From: Actinoallomurus vinaceus | GTDB taxonomy: Bacteria; Actinomycetota; Actinomycetes; Streptosporangiales; Streptosporangiaceae | Assembly: GCF_039542055.1 (NCBI RefSeq) | Contig: NZ_BAABHK010000010.1 | Location: 310,001 to 374,000, forward strand | DNA length: 64,000 bases | Direction of reading: 5' to 3' | Part shown: positions 9,795-18,586 of the stretch, piece by piece | Numbering within the stretch: position 1 is the stretch's first letter | Layout of the letters: every line of letters starts with the position of its first letter | Made by a program: the position numbers and the translations under genes | Notes under the pieces: generated by a model | Database searches by the model: none | Seen by the model: only the letters and a program-made list of their open reading frames with translations | Told to the model about the DNA's origin: nothing

Positions 9795-9839
9795 TGCCGT
9801 ATGGGTTCCGCGTATGCCGCGGTCAGGCGGGCGTCCGGC

Positions 9840-10514
9840 TCAGCTGGGGTAGAAGCCGAGGAGGTTCTTGCCGCCCTTCGAGATCGCGGTCCAGGACGAG
9901 CTCAGCGACGAGTGGTGGAAGGTGTTGTCCGCCGGGTCCCACCAGTACAGCTGCTTCCCGTGGGAATCGGAGTGGTAGCCGTAGATGACCATGACGTGGC
10001 CGGTCTTGTTGCTCGAATGCGGCGACCAGGGCTTCGCACCGGCCAGCACCCGGGCGACGACCGCGTGCTTCTGCTTGCCGACGGCGTAGTTGACCGCGTT
10101 CCATACGAAGCCCGCGGACGTGGGATGGAGATTCTGGTAGTACGACCCGCGATGGATGACGCGGTTGATGCCGATCGCGACCCAGGCGGTGCCGGTCCCG
10201 TTCGGCGCCTTGGTGTGCATGTACCCGGCGATCGTCTTCTGGCTGGGCAGAGACTTCTTCGGCATCCACGTCGACGCGACGGCACGCCCGGCGGCCGGAG
10301 CACAGTAGTAATAGTTCGACTGCTCCTGCGTGACCAGCTTCACCGTCTTCGTGACCGCGGCCGCCGACACCGTGCCGGCGGGCTGCGCCGGAACGGCCGC
10401 GGACGAGGAAACGGCGGACGAGGAGACGGTGGACGCCTGGGCACCGGTCGCGGCTGCGAGGAGGAGCGGCGACGTGAGGGCGAGGGCGGAGGCGAGTATG
10501 CGAACCTTTGCCAC
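9840..10514 (-). CDS. Secreted C39-like cysteine peptidase, paralog 2
   Basis: 224 residues, GTG start, signal peptide about 1-27 (AQA-S). Candidate nucleophile in SNYYYCAPAAGRA, His in GHVMVIYGYHSD and Asp in WWDPADN. This is the most diverged of the three: its middle differs (MPKKSLPSQKTIAGYM, INRVIHRGSYYQNLHP) and it ends LLGFYPS, while promoter and terminator regions stay close to the neighbours. That pattern suggests diversification after duplication, or repeat-driven gene conversion of the flanks. The substrate is unknown. Confidence 0.75.
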   Translation of the reverse strand: MAKVRILASALALTSPLLLAAATGAQASTVSSSAVSSSAAVPAQPAGTVSAAAVTKTVKLVTQEQSNYYYCAPAAGRAVASTWMPKKSLPSQKTIAGYMHTKAPNGTGTAWVAIGINRVIHRGSYYQNLHPTSAGFVWNAVNYAVGKQKHAVVARVLAGAKPWSPHSSNKTGHVMVIYGYHSDSHGKQLYWWDPADNTFHHSSLSSSWTAISKGGKNLLGFYPS

Positions 10515-10620
10515 AAGGGCCTCTTTCGGGGGTTGACAGGCGGGGGAAAGGACCGGTCCGGCTGATCAGTATTGGGTTCGGATAACGCCACAGACAGGGC
10601 CTGTAGCCTCATTTCGGATT
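10515..10620 (-). promoter_or_regulatory. Conserved upstream region of C39-like paralog 2
   Basis: Second copy of the shared promoter block, differing from the one before paralog 3 at only a few positions. It includes the palindrome GGACCGGTCC. Confidence 0.55.
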
Positions 10621-10650
10621 GAGCCGCAGGACCCATGGGAATCGCGCGCG

Positions 10651-10690
10651 TCTGGGCACCCTCGGTCCTGGGAAGGGGGATCGCGTGGGG
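10651..10690 (+). repeat. Relic copy of the DUF5996 gene start region
   Basis: TCTGGGC, then CCTGGGAAGGGGGATCGCG and TGGGG, aligns without gaps to 11741-11780, the real ribosome site and ATG of the DUF5996 gene. A more diverged copy lies at 9666-9705 with an intact ATG at 9700. Neither continues into a DUF5996 reading frame. Confidence 0.6.
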
Positions 10691-10739
10691 CGGTCCGCCG
10701 CCCCGAACACGCCGATGACCGGCCCGCCCCAACATGCCG

Positions 10740-10780
10740 ATGGCCGGTCCGCTCCGAACCCGTCGGAGAGAACCGGCCAT
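10740..10780 (-). terminator. Terminator of C39-like paralog 3
   Basis: ATGGCCGGTCCGCTCCGA pairs almost fully with TCGGAGAGAACCGGCCAT. It is the same hairpin type as at 9755-9794. Confidence 0.75.
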
Positions 10781-10828
10781 GACGGATCCGCCGCAGAGGC
10801 GGATCGATCACCGCGGCGAGCCGCTCGA

Positions 10829-11500
10829 TCAGGTGTGGGGCTGGGCGGTGATGTACCGATTGCCCTTGTTGATGGCGTTCCACGACGCGGTCAGCGAGGC
10901 GGTGTGGCGGGTGTTGTCCCACGGGTCGTACCAGTAGAGCTTCTTGCCGGCGGTGTTGTAGCCGTAGATGACCATGACGTGGCCGGTCTTGTCGCCCGTG
11001 TGCCGTCCCCACGGCTTGTAGCCGAACAGCACGCGGGCGATCACCGCGTGATGCCTCTTCCCGACGTTGTCGACCACCACGTTCCACACGAAGCCCGCGT
11101 TGTTCGGGTGGAAGTTCATGTACCTCTCGTCCAGCCGCGGGCTGAGGGCACGGTTGAGACCGTCCGGAACCCGGTCGCTGGCGGTTCCGTTCTTCTTGGT
11201 GGTCTTCATGTAGCCGGCGAGTGTCTTCTGGCTGGGCAGATGCCTTCCCCAGGTCGAGATGACGGCCCGTACGGAAGCGGGAGCACAGTAGTAATTCGTG
11301 CTCTGCTTCTGCCCGGTCAGTTTGAGCTTCTTCAGGGTCGCGATCTCGACCGGCGACCCCGATTGCGGGATCTGTACCGCGGCCGCCGCGGGCGCGGAGG
11401 CCGACGAGGGGGCGGTGGCCGCCTGGGCTCCGGCCGGCAGGGCCAGGAGCAGGGGCGGGGTCAGGACGAGGGCGGATGCGAGCAGACGAGCCTTTGCCAC
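10829..11500 (-). CDS. Secreted C39-like cysteine peptidase, paralog 3
   Basis: 223 residues, GTG start at 11500, signal peptide about 1-27. Active-site candidates are Cys in STNYYCAPASVRA, His in GHVMVIYGYN and Asp in WYDPWDN. It shares most of its length with paralog 1. The three starts are spaced 978 and 986 bases, so the duplicated unit is about 1 kb and includes promoter and terminator. Its upstream region is shared with the divergent DUF5996 gene. Confidence 0.77.
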   Translation of the reverse strand: MAKARLLASALVLTPPLLLALPAGAQAATAPSSASAPAAAAVQIPQSGSPVEIATLKKLKLTGQKQSTNYYCAPASVRAVISTWGRHLPSQKTLAGYMKTTKKNGTASDRVPDGLNRALSPRLDERYMNFHPNNAGFVWNVVVDNVGKRHHAVIARVLFGYKPWGRHTGDKTGHVMVIYGYNTAGKKLYWYDPWDNTRHTASLTASWNAINKGNRYITAQPHT

Positions 11501-11774
11501 AAGGGCCTCTTTCGGGGGTTGACAGGCGGGGGAAAGGACCGGTCCGGGTGATCAGTATTGGGGGCTCATAACGCCACAGACAGGGCCTGCAGCCCTATTT
11601 CGCATTGGGCCCCCGGACCTTCTTCCGGGGCGGGGACGGCGAGTGGCCCGGGCACGAACGGCCGCCGGCGGAACCGACGTGACGGACAGCGGAGATGAGC
11701 GACGCTCACCGAGTCGCTCATCCTGGAGCGGATCCGGGAGTCTGGGCGCGACGCGTCCTGGGAAGGGAGATCGC
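11501..11774. promoter_or_regulatory. Divergent promoter region, C39-like paralog 3 and DUF5996
   Basis: 274 bases hold the third copy of the shared C39 promoter block (11501-11610), the DUF5996 upstream region and its GGAAGGGAGA ribosome site. No other gene is seen. Confidence 0.5.
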
Positions 11775-12701
11775 ATGGAGCTGTTCCCCGCGATGCCGCT
11801 CGCCGAATGGCAGGACACCAAAGAGACCATCCACCGATTCGCCCAGGTGATCGGGAAGGTACGGCTCGCCGCGGGAATCCGGCGCAACCACTGGTGGGGC
11901 GTTCCCTTCCATCTGACGGGACGCGGGCTGACGACCCGGCCGACGGGCAGGGCCGACGGCGGTCCGATCTTCACCATCGACTTCGACTTCGTCGCCCATC
12001 GGCTGATCGTCACCACGCTGGACGGCGAGGCGGCGTCGTTCTCGCTGTACGGCCGGTCGGTCGCGGCGTTCTATCGGGACACCCTGCGTGTGCTGGCCGA
12101 TCTGGGGATCGACGTCGACCTGACCATCCCGCGGCCGTTCGACCTGCCGGACTCCGGCCGGCCGTTCGCCGAGGACACCGAGCACGCGGCGTACGACCCC
12201 CTGCTGGCCACGCGGTACTGGCGGGTGCTGAGCCAGGTCAACCTCCTGCTGGAGGAGTTCGCCGCGGAGTACTCGGGGAAGATCAGCCCGGTCCACCACT
12301 TCTGGCACACGTTCGACATCGCGTGCACGCGGTTCTCCGACCGCCGGGTCGACCAGCCGCCCGAGGTCGATCCGGTGACCCGCGAGGCGTACTCCCGCGA
12401 GGTGATCAGCTTCGGCTTCTGGTTCGGTGACGAGTCGTTCCCCGAGCCGGCCTTCTACTCCTACACGGCCCCCGAGCCCGGCGGGCTGGCCGAAGAGCCG
12501 CTGGCCCCCGCGGCCGCGCGCTGGACGCCGTTGCGGGGCGGCCACCTGGCCGTCCTGCGGTACGACGACGCGCGGGCCGAGCCCGATCCCCGCGCCGCCG
12601 TGCTGGCGTTCTACGAGAGCGCCTACCAGGCCGGGGCCCGCCTCGCCGGCTGGGACATCGCCGGGCTCACCTCACCCGGCGGCGTCACCGACCCGCACTG
12701 A
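11775..12701 (+). CDS. DUF5996 family protein
   Basis: 308 residues starting MELFPAMPLAEWQDTKET. I chose ATG at 11775 because GGAAGGGAGA lies upstream and the family begins this way; the frame stays open back to 11643 without family-like sequence. Conserved segments include RNHWWGVPFHLTGRGL, FHHFWHTFDI-type residues (SPVHHFWHTFDIACTRF) and SFGFWFGD. It is soluble and cytoplasmic with no signal peptide. The function of the family is unknown. It is divergent from the third C39-like peptidase; relics of its start region lie between the peptidase genes, so it sat at the edge of the duplicated unit. Confidence 0.82.
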   Translation: MELFPAMPLAEWQDTKETIHRFAQVIGKVRLAAGIRRNHWWGVPFHLTGRGLTTRPTGRADGGPIFTIDFDFVAHRLIVTTLDGEAASFSLYGRSVAAFYRDTLRVLADLGIDVDLTIPRPFDLPDSGRPFAEDTEHAAYDPLLATRYWRVLSQVNLLLEEFAAEYSGKISPVHHFWHTFDIACTRFSDRRVDQPPEVDPVTREAYSREVISFGFWFGDESFPEPAFYSYTAPEPGGLAEEPLAPAAARWTPLRGGHLAVLRYDDARAEPDPRAAVLAFYESAYQAGARLAGWDIAGLTSPGGVTDPH

Positions 12702-12870
12702 AGCGACCCGCCGCCCAGGTGACGACCGCGCCTCGAGGCCGCCGGAAACGGTGGCCCCCCGGGGGGCCGGCGGGTTCCCTGGGAGCCCACGGCTTCCACG
12801 GGAGCTGGGGTCCCCTCGGGGACTGGCGGGTTCCCCGGGAGCCGGCGGGCTCGGCGGCGGGCCGGTGGGC
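12702..12870. other. GC-rich repetitive spacer between convergent genes
   Basis: Short degenerate repeats of GGCGGGTTCCC(T/C)GGGAGCC (around 12766-12785 and 12825-12845) can fold into hairpins and probably act as a bidirectional terminator. No gene is supported. Confidence 0.4.
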
Positions 12871-13719
12871 TCAGTCGCGCATCAGTTCGTGGCAGGCGAT
12901 GGCCGTGGCGGCGACCACGTTGAGGGAGTCGACGCCCAGCTCCATCGCGCCCGCGCTCATGGGGATGCAGACCGGATGGTCGGCCTCCCGCAGCCAGCGC
13001 GAGGACAACCCGTCGCCCTCCGTGCCGAGCAGGAGGGCGGCCCGCTCTCCCCGCGGCACCTTGTGCAGGGGGACCGCCGACTGGTCCGGGGTCAGGGCGA
13101 GCAGCGTGAACCCGGCGGCGCGTACCTCGGCCAGGCCGTCGCGCCAGTCGCCCATCCGGGCGTACGGAATGGCGAACACCGCGCCCATCGACACCTTCAC
13201 CGACCGCCGGTAGAGCGGGTCGGCACACCGGGGCGACAGGATCACGGCGTCGATCCCCAGTGCCGCCGCACACCGGAAGATGGCCCCGACGTTGCCGTGG
13301 TCCACCAGATCCTCGAGCACGAGGATCCGGCGCGGGACCTCGCCGCGCCCGCCGGTCCCCTGGCCGGGCAGGTCACCGGCCAGCACGCCGGCGACCGAGG
13401 GCAAGGGCAGGCGCTCCATCGAGGCCAGCGCCCCGCGGTGCACGGCGAACCCGGTCACCGCCTCGACCACGTCATCGTCCGCGACGTACACGGGAGCGTC
13501 GCCGAACACGTCGGACAACGGCTCGACCCATCGCCGTGCCGTCAGCACCGACCGCACCGGATATCCGGTCGCCACCGCCCGCCGGATGACCTTCTCCCCC
13601 TCGGCCATGAACAGTCCGTGCTCGGCCTCCAGGCTCTTGCGCAGGTTGACGTCGCGCAGGCGCACGTAGTCGGCGAGCCGCGGGTCGGCGGGGTCGGTCA
13701 CGGTGATCAGGCGGGCCAT
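12871..13719 (-). CDS. TrmH/SpoU family RNA 2'-O-methyltransferase
   Basis: 282 residues, the usual size for an rRNA methyltransferase of this group. It has an N-terminal substrate-binding domain (about 1-95, with FMAEGEKVIRRA) and a knotted SPOUT catalytic domain with motif 1 LEDLVDHGNVGAIFR (about 150-165), motif 2 LLLGTEGDGLS (about 226-236) and motif 3 IPMSAGAMELGVDSLNVVAA (about 250-270). It would use S-adenosylmethionine to methylate a ribose in tRNA or rRNA; the exact target is not readable. ATG at 13719 is the natural start. Confidence 0.9.
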   Translation of the reverse strand: MARLITVTDPADPRLADYVRLRDVNLRKSLEAEHGLFMAEGEKVIRRAVATGYPVRSVLTARRWVEPLSDVFGDAPVYVADDDVVEAVTGFAVHRGALASMERLPLPSVAGVLAGDLPGQGTGGRGEVPRRILVLEDLVDHGNVGAIFRCAAALGIDAVILSPRCADPLYRRSVKVSMGAVFAIPYARMGDWRDGLAEVRAAGFTLLALTPDQSAVPLHKVPRGERAALLLGTEGDGLSSRWLREADHPVCIPMSAGAMELGVDSLNVVAATAIACHELMRD

Positions 13720-14170
13720 GACCTTCAGTATCGCGCCACGCCGGGAGTGAACACGATCGTGACCGCTGCCCGGCGCCTCGGACGCGGCCGAGACGCTCGC
13801 CGTGATGGCCGCGGACGGGAATGTGGACGAGAGTCACCAAAGGGTTGACGCGCGCTTGACAGGCCGATCCGCGCCGTCAGTGCGGAGCGGCCGGTGCGAC
13901 TCAGAGTGACGGAACGACCGCATCACGGGGGCCGACGATGAACGGACGGTGAGAACGGTCGACGCCCCGGTCCGGCGGGGTCTCGGCGCACGATGGCGCG
14001 CTCCGGATACCGGAAATACGCTTCCGGAACCGGACACCGCAGGGTTTGCAGTTGATCTTTACTGGACTGACCTGCGGCATCATCGTATTTGATCATCTTT
14101 GTTACGAATTGCGAAGACCGCTACAGTTCCGCTCTACACTCAGCCCTGACCGCCGGGAGATGGGACAGCT
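13720..14170. promoter_or_regulatory. 451-bp intergenic region, divergent promoters
   Basis: No gene is supported. It contains CGCTTGACAG near 13853 (a -35-like element) and an AT-richer patch with TTTGTTACGAATTG at 14098-14111, before the VWA gene. These are only candidates; no operator was recognised. Confidence 0.35.
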
Positions 14171-16768
14171 GTGAGCCGACGTCGCCGCAACGACATGCCC
14201 CCGGGTGAGATGCCCGGCGACGGCCATCCGCCGTCGGGAGACGGTCACGCCACCGGACCCCGGGCGTACGGCGACGGTTCCGGTCCCTTCGCGCCGCGCC
14301 CGTCCGGGTGGGGCGCTCCCGGCAACGACGCGCAGGGCGCCTACGGCGCCGCCGGCGGCCCGGGCCCGAACGAGCGGCCTGGTCAAGGCAACGTTCCCTA
14401 CGGCGCCGGCAACTCCGGCCCGAGTGAGCGCGACGACAACGGCAGTGGCTCGTACGGTCCGGGCGGCGGCCGGCCGAGCGAACGCGACCCTTACGGCAAC
14501 GGCTCGTACGGTCCGGGCGGCGGCCCGCCGAGCGAACGCGACCCCTACGGCAACGGCTCCTACGGGACCGGCGGCGGCCCGCCGAGCGAACGCGACCCCT
14601 ATGGCTCTTACGGACCCAGTGGCGGCCGCCCGGGTGAGCGCGACCCCTACGGCAACGCCCCGTCCGGGGCCGGCGGCCGCCCGGGTGAGCGCGACCCGTA
14701 CGGCCGCGGCCCCTCCGGAGCGGGCGGCGGCCCGCCGGGCGAACGCGACGGCTACGACAACGGCTCCTATGACTCCCCCTCCTATGTGGCGAGCGGCGGG
14801 TTCTTCGGCCGGCAGGGCGGCGGCCTGGCCGGGCCCGGCGGTGGCTCCGGTTACGACGGCGGTCCCGGGTACGGCGGTGGGCCGGGGCAGCCGGGAGGCG
14901 GCACCGGTTCCGGTCAAGGCGGGCAGGGCCGCGGCCCGGGAGAAAGCGGTCCCGGAGGTCCGGGGCGTCCGGGCTCCGGCGGGCCGGGACAGGGCGGCTT
15001 CGACGACGGCCGATCGGGGCCTCCCCCGTCCGGCGCGGGTCGGCGCCGGGCTCAGCGGCGGCGCTCCATCAGCGCCCTGGTCGGCCCGCTGGCGGGTGCG
15101 GTCGGGCTGGCCATCCTGCTCGGCGCGGGCGTGTACGCCCTCGCCGACAGCAGCAAGTGCGGCGGCACGCCGATCGATCTCAAGGTCGCGGCGGCGCCCG
15201 ACATCGCGCCGGCGGTCAGTGACATCGCCACGTCGTTCACCAAGGAGAGGCACTCCGTCGACGGCAAGTGCGTCAAGGCGACGGTGAAGGCCGCCGACCC
15301 GGCGAGCACGTCCACCATCCTGTCCGGTCAGGGCGTGGTGCCGGGCGACGTGTCCCCGGACGTGTGGATCCCGGACTCGTCGCTGTGGATCACGCTGATG
15401 CGCAGTTCCCCGAAGGGCGCTGCCGCCGTCCGCAGCACGCCGACGAGCGTGGCCGAGACCCCGCTCGTCGTCGCGACCACCCGGGCCTTCGCCAACAAGA
15501 TCCACAACCAGGGCATCCGGCCGACCTGGGACATGCTGCTCAAGGCCACCGACGCCCTCGCCGCGGGCGCGGTCAGCAAGAACGACATGCTCCCGGCCGA
15601 CTCCGTGCACCTGCAGATCCTCGACCCGGGCCGCAACGCGGGCGGGCTGGGCGCGGTCGTCATGACGCGGATGCTGCTGCAGGGCGACCCGAACGCCGAC
15701 GCGATCTTCACCCAGATCACGCGCAAGGTGCAGAACAGCATCTCGCCGAACACCCAGGCGCTGTTCGCCAGCTTCCACCGGAACCTGCACGGCCGGGCGC
15801 CCGTGGTGATCGCTCCCGAGCAGGCGGTCTGGAAGTACAACCAGGGCAAGCCCGCCGCGCCGGCCAGCGCGATCTATCCCAACGAGGGCATGCTCAGCCT
15901 CGACCACCCGTTCGCGCTGACCACCGACGATGACGCGAAGGTCCGCGCGGCGGCGCTGCTGGAGAAGGCGATGAGCACCGAGCAGGCCCATGCCGCGGTG
16001 CGCGCTCTCGGGTTCCGCACGCCCGACGGCCGGGCGGGCACCGGGTTCGGCAGCGCGAACGGCCTGAGCCCGCGGATCCCGCGAGCCCTCCCGACACCGG
16101 CGTCGAACGACGTCACCGACGTCATGCAGGCCTGGACGAAGCTGTCGCTGCGCACCCGGATGCTGACGCTCCTCGACGTCTCCGGGTCCATGTCGCAGCC
16201 GGTCGGCAAGGGCGTCACGCGGATGGAGGCGACCGCCCAGGTGGCCCAGGGCGGCCTGGCGATGCTGCCCGACGACACCGACCTGGGGCTGTGGACGTTC
16301 TCCACGAAGCTGCAGGGCACGCAGGACTACCGCACCGAGGTGCCGATCGGCCCGCTGTCGACCCGCCTGGGATCGGGAACGCGCCGCCAGGCGATCTTGT
16401 CCGCGCTCGGCCGCGTACGGCCGAAGCCCGACGGCGACACCGGGCTGTACGACTCGGTGCTGGCGGCGTTCCGGTCGATGAAGAAGACGTACAAGACGGG
16501 CTACTACAACTCCGTCCTCGTGCTGACGGACGGCAAGGAGGACGACACCAACGGCATCTCGCTGAGCAACCTGCTCCGGACGCTGCGCAAGGAGCAGGAC
16601 CCGACCGAGCCGATCATGATCCTGTTCATCGGCTTCGGCCCGGACGTGGACATGGCCTCCATGCAGAAGATCGCCGCGGAGACCGACGGCGCGGCGTACC
16701 AGGCGATGAAGCCCCAGGAGATCCAGCGGATCTTCCTGAACACGATCGCGCGGCGTATCACGCACTGA
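14171..16768 (+). CDS. Membrane protein with Gly/Pro-rich repeats, substrate-binding-like domain and VWA domain
   Basis: 865 residues, GTG start. N-terminal cytoplasmic low-complexity region (1-290) with repeats of the form SERDPYGNGSYGPGGGPP, about seven copies. One membrane segment (about 300-322, after a basic RRRAQRRRS). An extracellular domain resembling periplasmic solute-binding proteins follows (about 330-620), then a von Willebrand A domain (about 660-860) with an intact metal site motif DVSGSMS and a later TDGKEDD. The same order occurs in actinobacterial substrate-binding/VWA proteins of unknown role. It is followed by a strong terminator and the first membrane-tethered sigma gene, so the two are neighbours but separately transcribed. 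Confidence 0.8.
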   Translation: MSRRRRNDMPPGEMPGDGHPPSGDGHATGPRAYGDGSGPFAPRPSGWGAPGNDAQGAYGAAGGPGPNERPGQGNVPYGAGNSGPSERDDNGSGSYGPGGGRPSERDPYGNGSYGPGGGPPSERDPYGNGSYGTGGGPPSERDPYGSYGPSGGRPGERDPYGNAPSGAGGRPGERDPYGRGPSGAGGGPPGERDGYDNGSYDSPSYVASGGFFGRQGGGLAGPGGGSGYDGGPGYGGGPGQPGGGTGSGQGGQGRGPGESGPGGPGRPGSGGPGQGGFDDGRSGPPPSGAGRRRAQRRRSISALVGPLAGAVGLAILLGAGVYALADSSKCGGTPIDLKVAAAPDIAPAVSDIATSFTKERHSVDGKCVKATVKAADPASTSTILSGQGVVPGDVSPDVWIPDSSLWITLMRSSPKGAAAVRSTPTSVAETPLVVATTRAFANKIHNQGIRPTWDMLLKATDALAAGAVSKNDMLPADSVHLQILDPGRNAGGLGAVVMTRMLLQGDPNADAIFTQITRKVQNSISPNTQALFASFHRNLHGRAPVVIAPEQAVWKYNQGKPAAPASAIYPNEGMLSLDHPFALTTDDDAKVRAAALLEKAMSTEQAHAAVRALGFRTPDGRAGTGFGSANGLSPRIPRALPTPASNDVTDVMQAWTKLSLRTRMLTLLDVSGSMSQPVGKGVTRMEATAQVAQGGLAMLPDDTDLGLWTFSTKLQGTQDYRTEVPIGPLSTRLGSGTRRQAILSALGRVRPKPDGDTGLYDSVLAAFRSMKKTYKTGYYNSVLVLTDGKEDDTNGISLSNLLRTLRKEQDPTEPIMILFIGFGPDVDMASMQKIAAETDGAAYQAMKPQEIQRIFLNTIARRITH
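14440..14770 (+). repeat. In-frame tandem repeats in the VWA protein gene
   Basis: Units of about 57-63 bases encode variants of SERDPYGNGSYGPGGG. The copies differ by in-frame insertions and deletions, so copy number is probably variable. Confidence 0.7.
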
Positions 16769-16865
16769 CCTGCGGAAATCCGGCTCGGCGACCCGCCTGC
16801 CGAGTCGGCTGAAAAAAATCTGGAGATCGTGTGAACCAAGGTCTCCGAAGCGGCGTCTTTCATGT

Positions 16866-16898
16866 GGAGGCCCGACGGGAGCGGGGCGTCGGGCCTCC
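16866..16898 (+). terminator. Perfect 12-bp stem terminator after the VWA gene
   Basis: GGAGGCCCGACG pairs with CGTCGGGCCTCC, followed by TTCTCTTTT. Confidence 0.85.
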
Positions 16899-16946
16899 TT
16901 CTCTTTTCCGGGGGCGCGTCCGACACCACACCTCCGGGAGGTCGCT

Positions 16947-18446
16947 GTGGCCGGTTGGCCCAGTCTCGGTCGCGTCGATGACCGCCGGTTTGCGCAGGAA
17001 CTGCGCGCCGGCGACGCCACGGCGCTCGCGCAGATCTATGACGTCTACGCGCCACGCCTGTTCGACTACTGCCACGCGCTGTTGCGCGATGAGGATCTGG
17101 CGGCGAACGCGCTCCATGATTCCCTGATCGCCGCGCTGACGCATATTGAAAAACTGCGCGAGCCGGAGCGGTTCCGCAGCTGGCTCTACGCGCTCGTACG
17201 CAACGAGTGCCTGCGGCTCCTCCGCGACCCGGAGACGCCGGAGGAGCGGCACCCTGCGGCCGAGGAGGCCGACGACACGTTCCTCGACGTCGAGGAGCGC
17301 CGCCAACGCCTGGAGACCCGCCGGCTCGTGCAGAGCGCCCTCGCCGGGTTGCCGGGCCGGCACCGCGAGGCGGTGGACCTGGCCGTTCGCCACGAGTTGT
17401 CCGCCGAGGAGCTGACCGGCGTTCTCGGCATCTCCGCGCAGCAGGCGATCGACCTGGTCGCCGAGTCCCGCGACGAGCTCGAGGACGCCATCGCCGCCGC
17501 CATCATCGCGCGCACCGGCCGGGGCGACTGCCCGAGCGTCGCCGCGCTGGTCGACGAGCACGAGTGGCCGCTGCCGCCGGAGGTCTCCCAGAAGCTCATC
17601 CGGCACATCGCCTCCTGCCCGACCTGCCGGGACCGCCGCAACCGCAAGGTGTCGACGAACCGGCTCCTGCAGGTGCTGCCGGTCGCGGCGCTCCCCTCCG
17701 GCCTGCGCGAGGCCGTTCTGTCCCTGGCCGCAGCCCGGGACCGGCACGAGGCCCGGACGCACATCGCCCATCGCGCCGAGCCGTTCGACGCCTGGGGCTG
17801 GCCGGCGAACGTGGAACGCGTCCGGCCGGCCCGCGAGGACACCCGGAAGGGCGTGCCCCCGCTGTGGCCGACCGTGGGCGCCGCCGCGTGCGTCCTCCTG
17901 GTGGCCGGCGCCATCTTCCTGGTCGCCGGCGGATCGTCCTCCCGGCACCCGTCCGGCGACGCGCGGCGCCCCGTCGCGGCGGGGACCGACGCCGTCCCGT
18001 CCGACAGCCCGTCGGCCGAGGACAGCCCGGACTCCCCCGAACCGACCCCGACGCCCACGACGCCCACCCCGACCCCCACGCGTACGTCCAGGACACCGAC
18101 GCCGAAACCATCGACGACCAGGCCGAAGGCGACACCGCGGCCCACCCGCAGCCGGAGGCCGACCACGAAACCCACTCCGGGCACGCTCGCCGTCGAGTCC
18201 ACCGGGACCGGCGACTCCCGTACGGTGAGGCTCACCGCGCGGGGCGGCACCGTACGCTGGACGGCGAGCTCGGGGTCCTACGTCAACATCACCGGCCTGC
18301 TGCGCGGCACGCTCGCGGCGGGGCAGTCGGCCGTCCTGACGGTCACCGCCGACACGGCCTCCGCGTGCGCCGCGACCCCGCCCGTCGAGAAGTCCGGCGT
18401 CTCCTTCTCCCCGAACGGCGCGGTCGCGCTGTCGTGGACCTGCTGA
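16947..18446 (+). CDS. Membrane-tethered ECF sigma factor-like protein, paralog 1
   Basis: 499 residues, GTG start at 16947 after GGGAGG. Order of parts: sigma2-like region (about 12-95, with LFDYCHALLRDEDLAANALHD and FRSWLYALVRNECLR); sigma4-like helix-turn-helix (about 125-185); an HxxxCxxC zinc motif (HIASCPTC, about 219-226) as in zinc-binding anti-sigma domains; one membrane segment (about 305-327); a Pro/Thr-rich extracellular stalk (about 350-410); and a beta-type C-terminal domain ending in SWTC. So a sigma factor, anti-sigma-like zinc motif and outside sensor lie in one chain. Two paralogs follow at 20458 and 22420 with the same layout and start sequence (V/MAGWP). Target promoters are unknown. 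Confidence 0.8.
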   Translation: MAGWPSLGRVDDRRFAQELRAGDATALAQIYDVYAPRLFDYCHALLRDEDLAANALHDSLIAALTHIEKLREPERFRSWLYALVRNECLRLLRDPETPEERHPAAEEADDTFLDVEERRQRLETRRLVQSALAGLPGRHREAVDLAVRHELSAEELTGVLGISAQQAIDLVAESRDELEDAIAAAIIARTGRGDCPSVAALVDEHEWPLPPEVSQKLIRHIASCPTCRDRRNRKVSTNRLLQVLPVAALPSGLREAVLSLAAARDRHEARTHIAHRAEPFDAWGWPANVERVRPAREDTRKGVPPLWPTVGAAACVLLVAGAIFLVAGGSSSRHPSGDARRPVAAGTDAVPSDSPSAEDSPDSPEPTPTPTTPTPTPTRTSRTPTPKPSTTRPKATPRPTRSRRPTTKPTPGTLAVESTGTGDSRTVRLTARGGTVRWTASSGSYVNITGLLRGTLAAGQSAVLTVTADTASACAATPPVEKSGVSFSPNGAVALSWTC

Positions 18447-18586
18447 CGCGGCTCACGAACGGCGCGGACAGGCGCCCGGCGAGCAGGGCCACGGCTCGGC
18501 GCCGGGCCGTCTCCGGTGGCGAAGAATCCCGGTCGGGGGTGACGAGGTCCTTACGAACGCACGGGTGTGGTGCCAAGATTCGCGAC

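Noticed and set aside
14102..17020. Very long open frame (972 codons) on the minus strand
   Set aside because: It runs antisense to the VWA gene and the start of a sigma gene; its product is Arg/Gly/His-rich without domains, as expected for a shadow frame in GC-rich DNA.
17207..18586. Upstream in-frame extension of the acyl-CoA synthetase
   Set aside because: It overlaps the sigma gene in another frame and encodes Arg/Pro-rich sequence; family members start near 18587.
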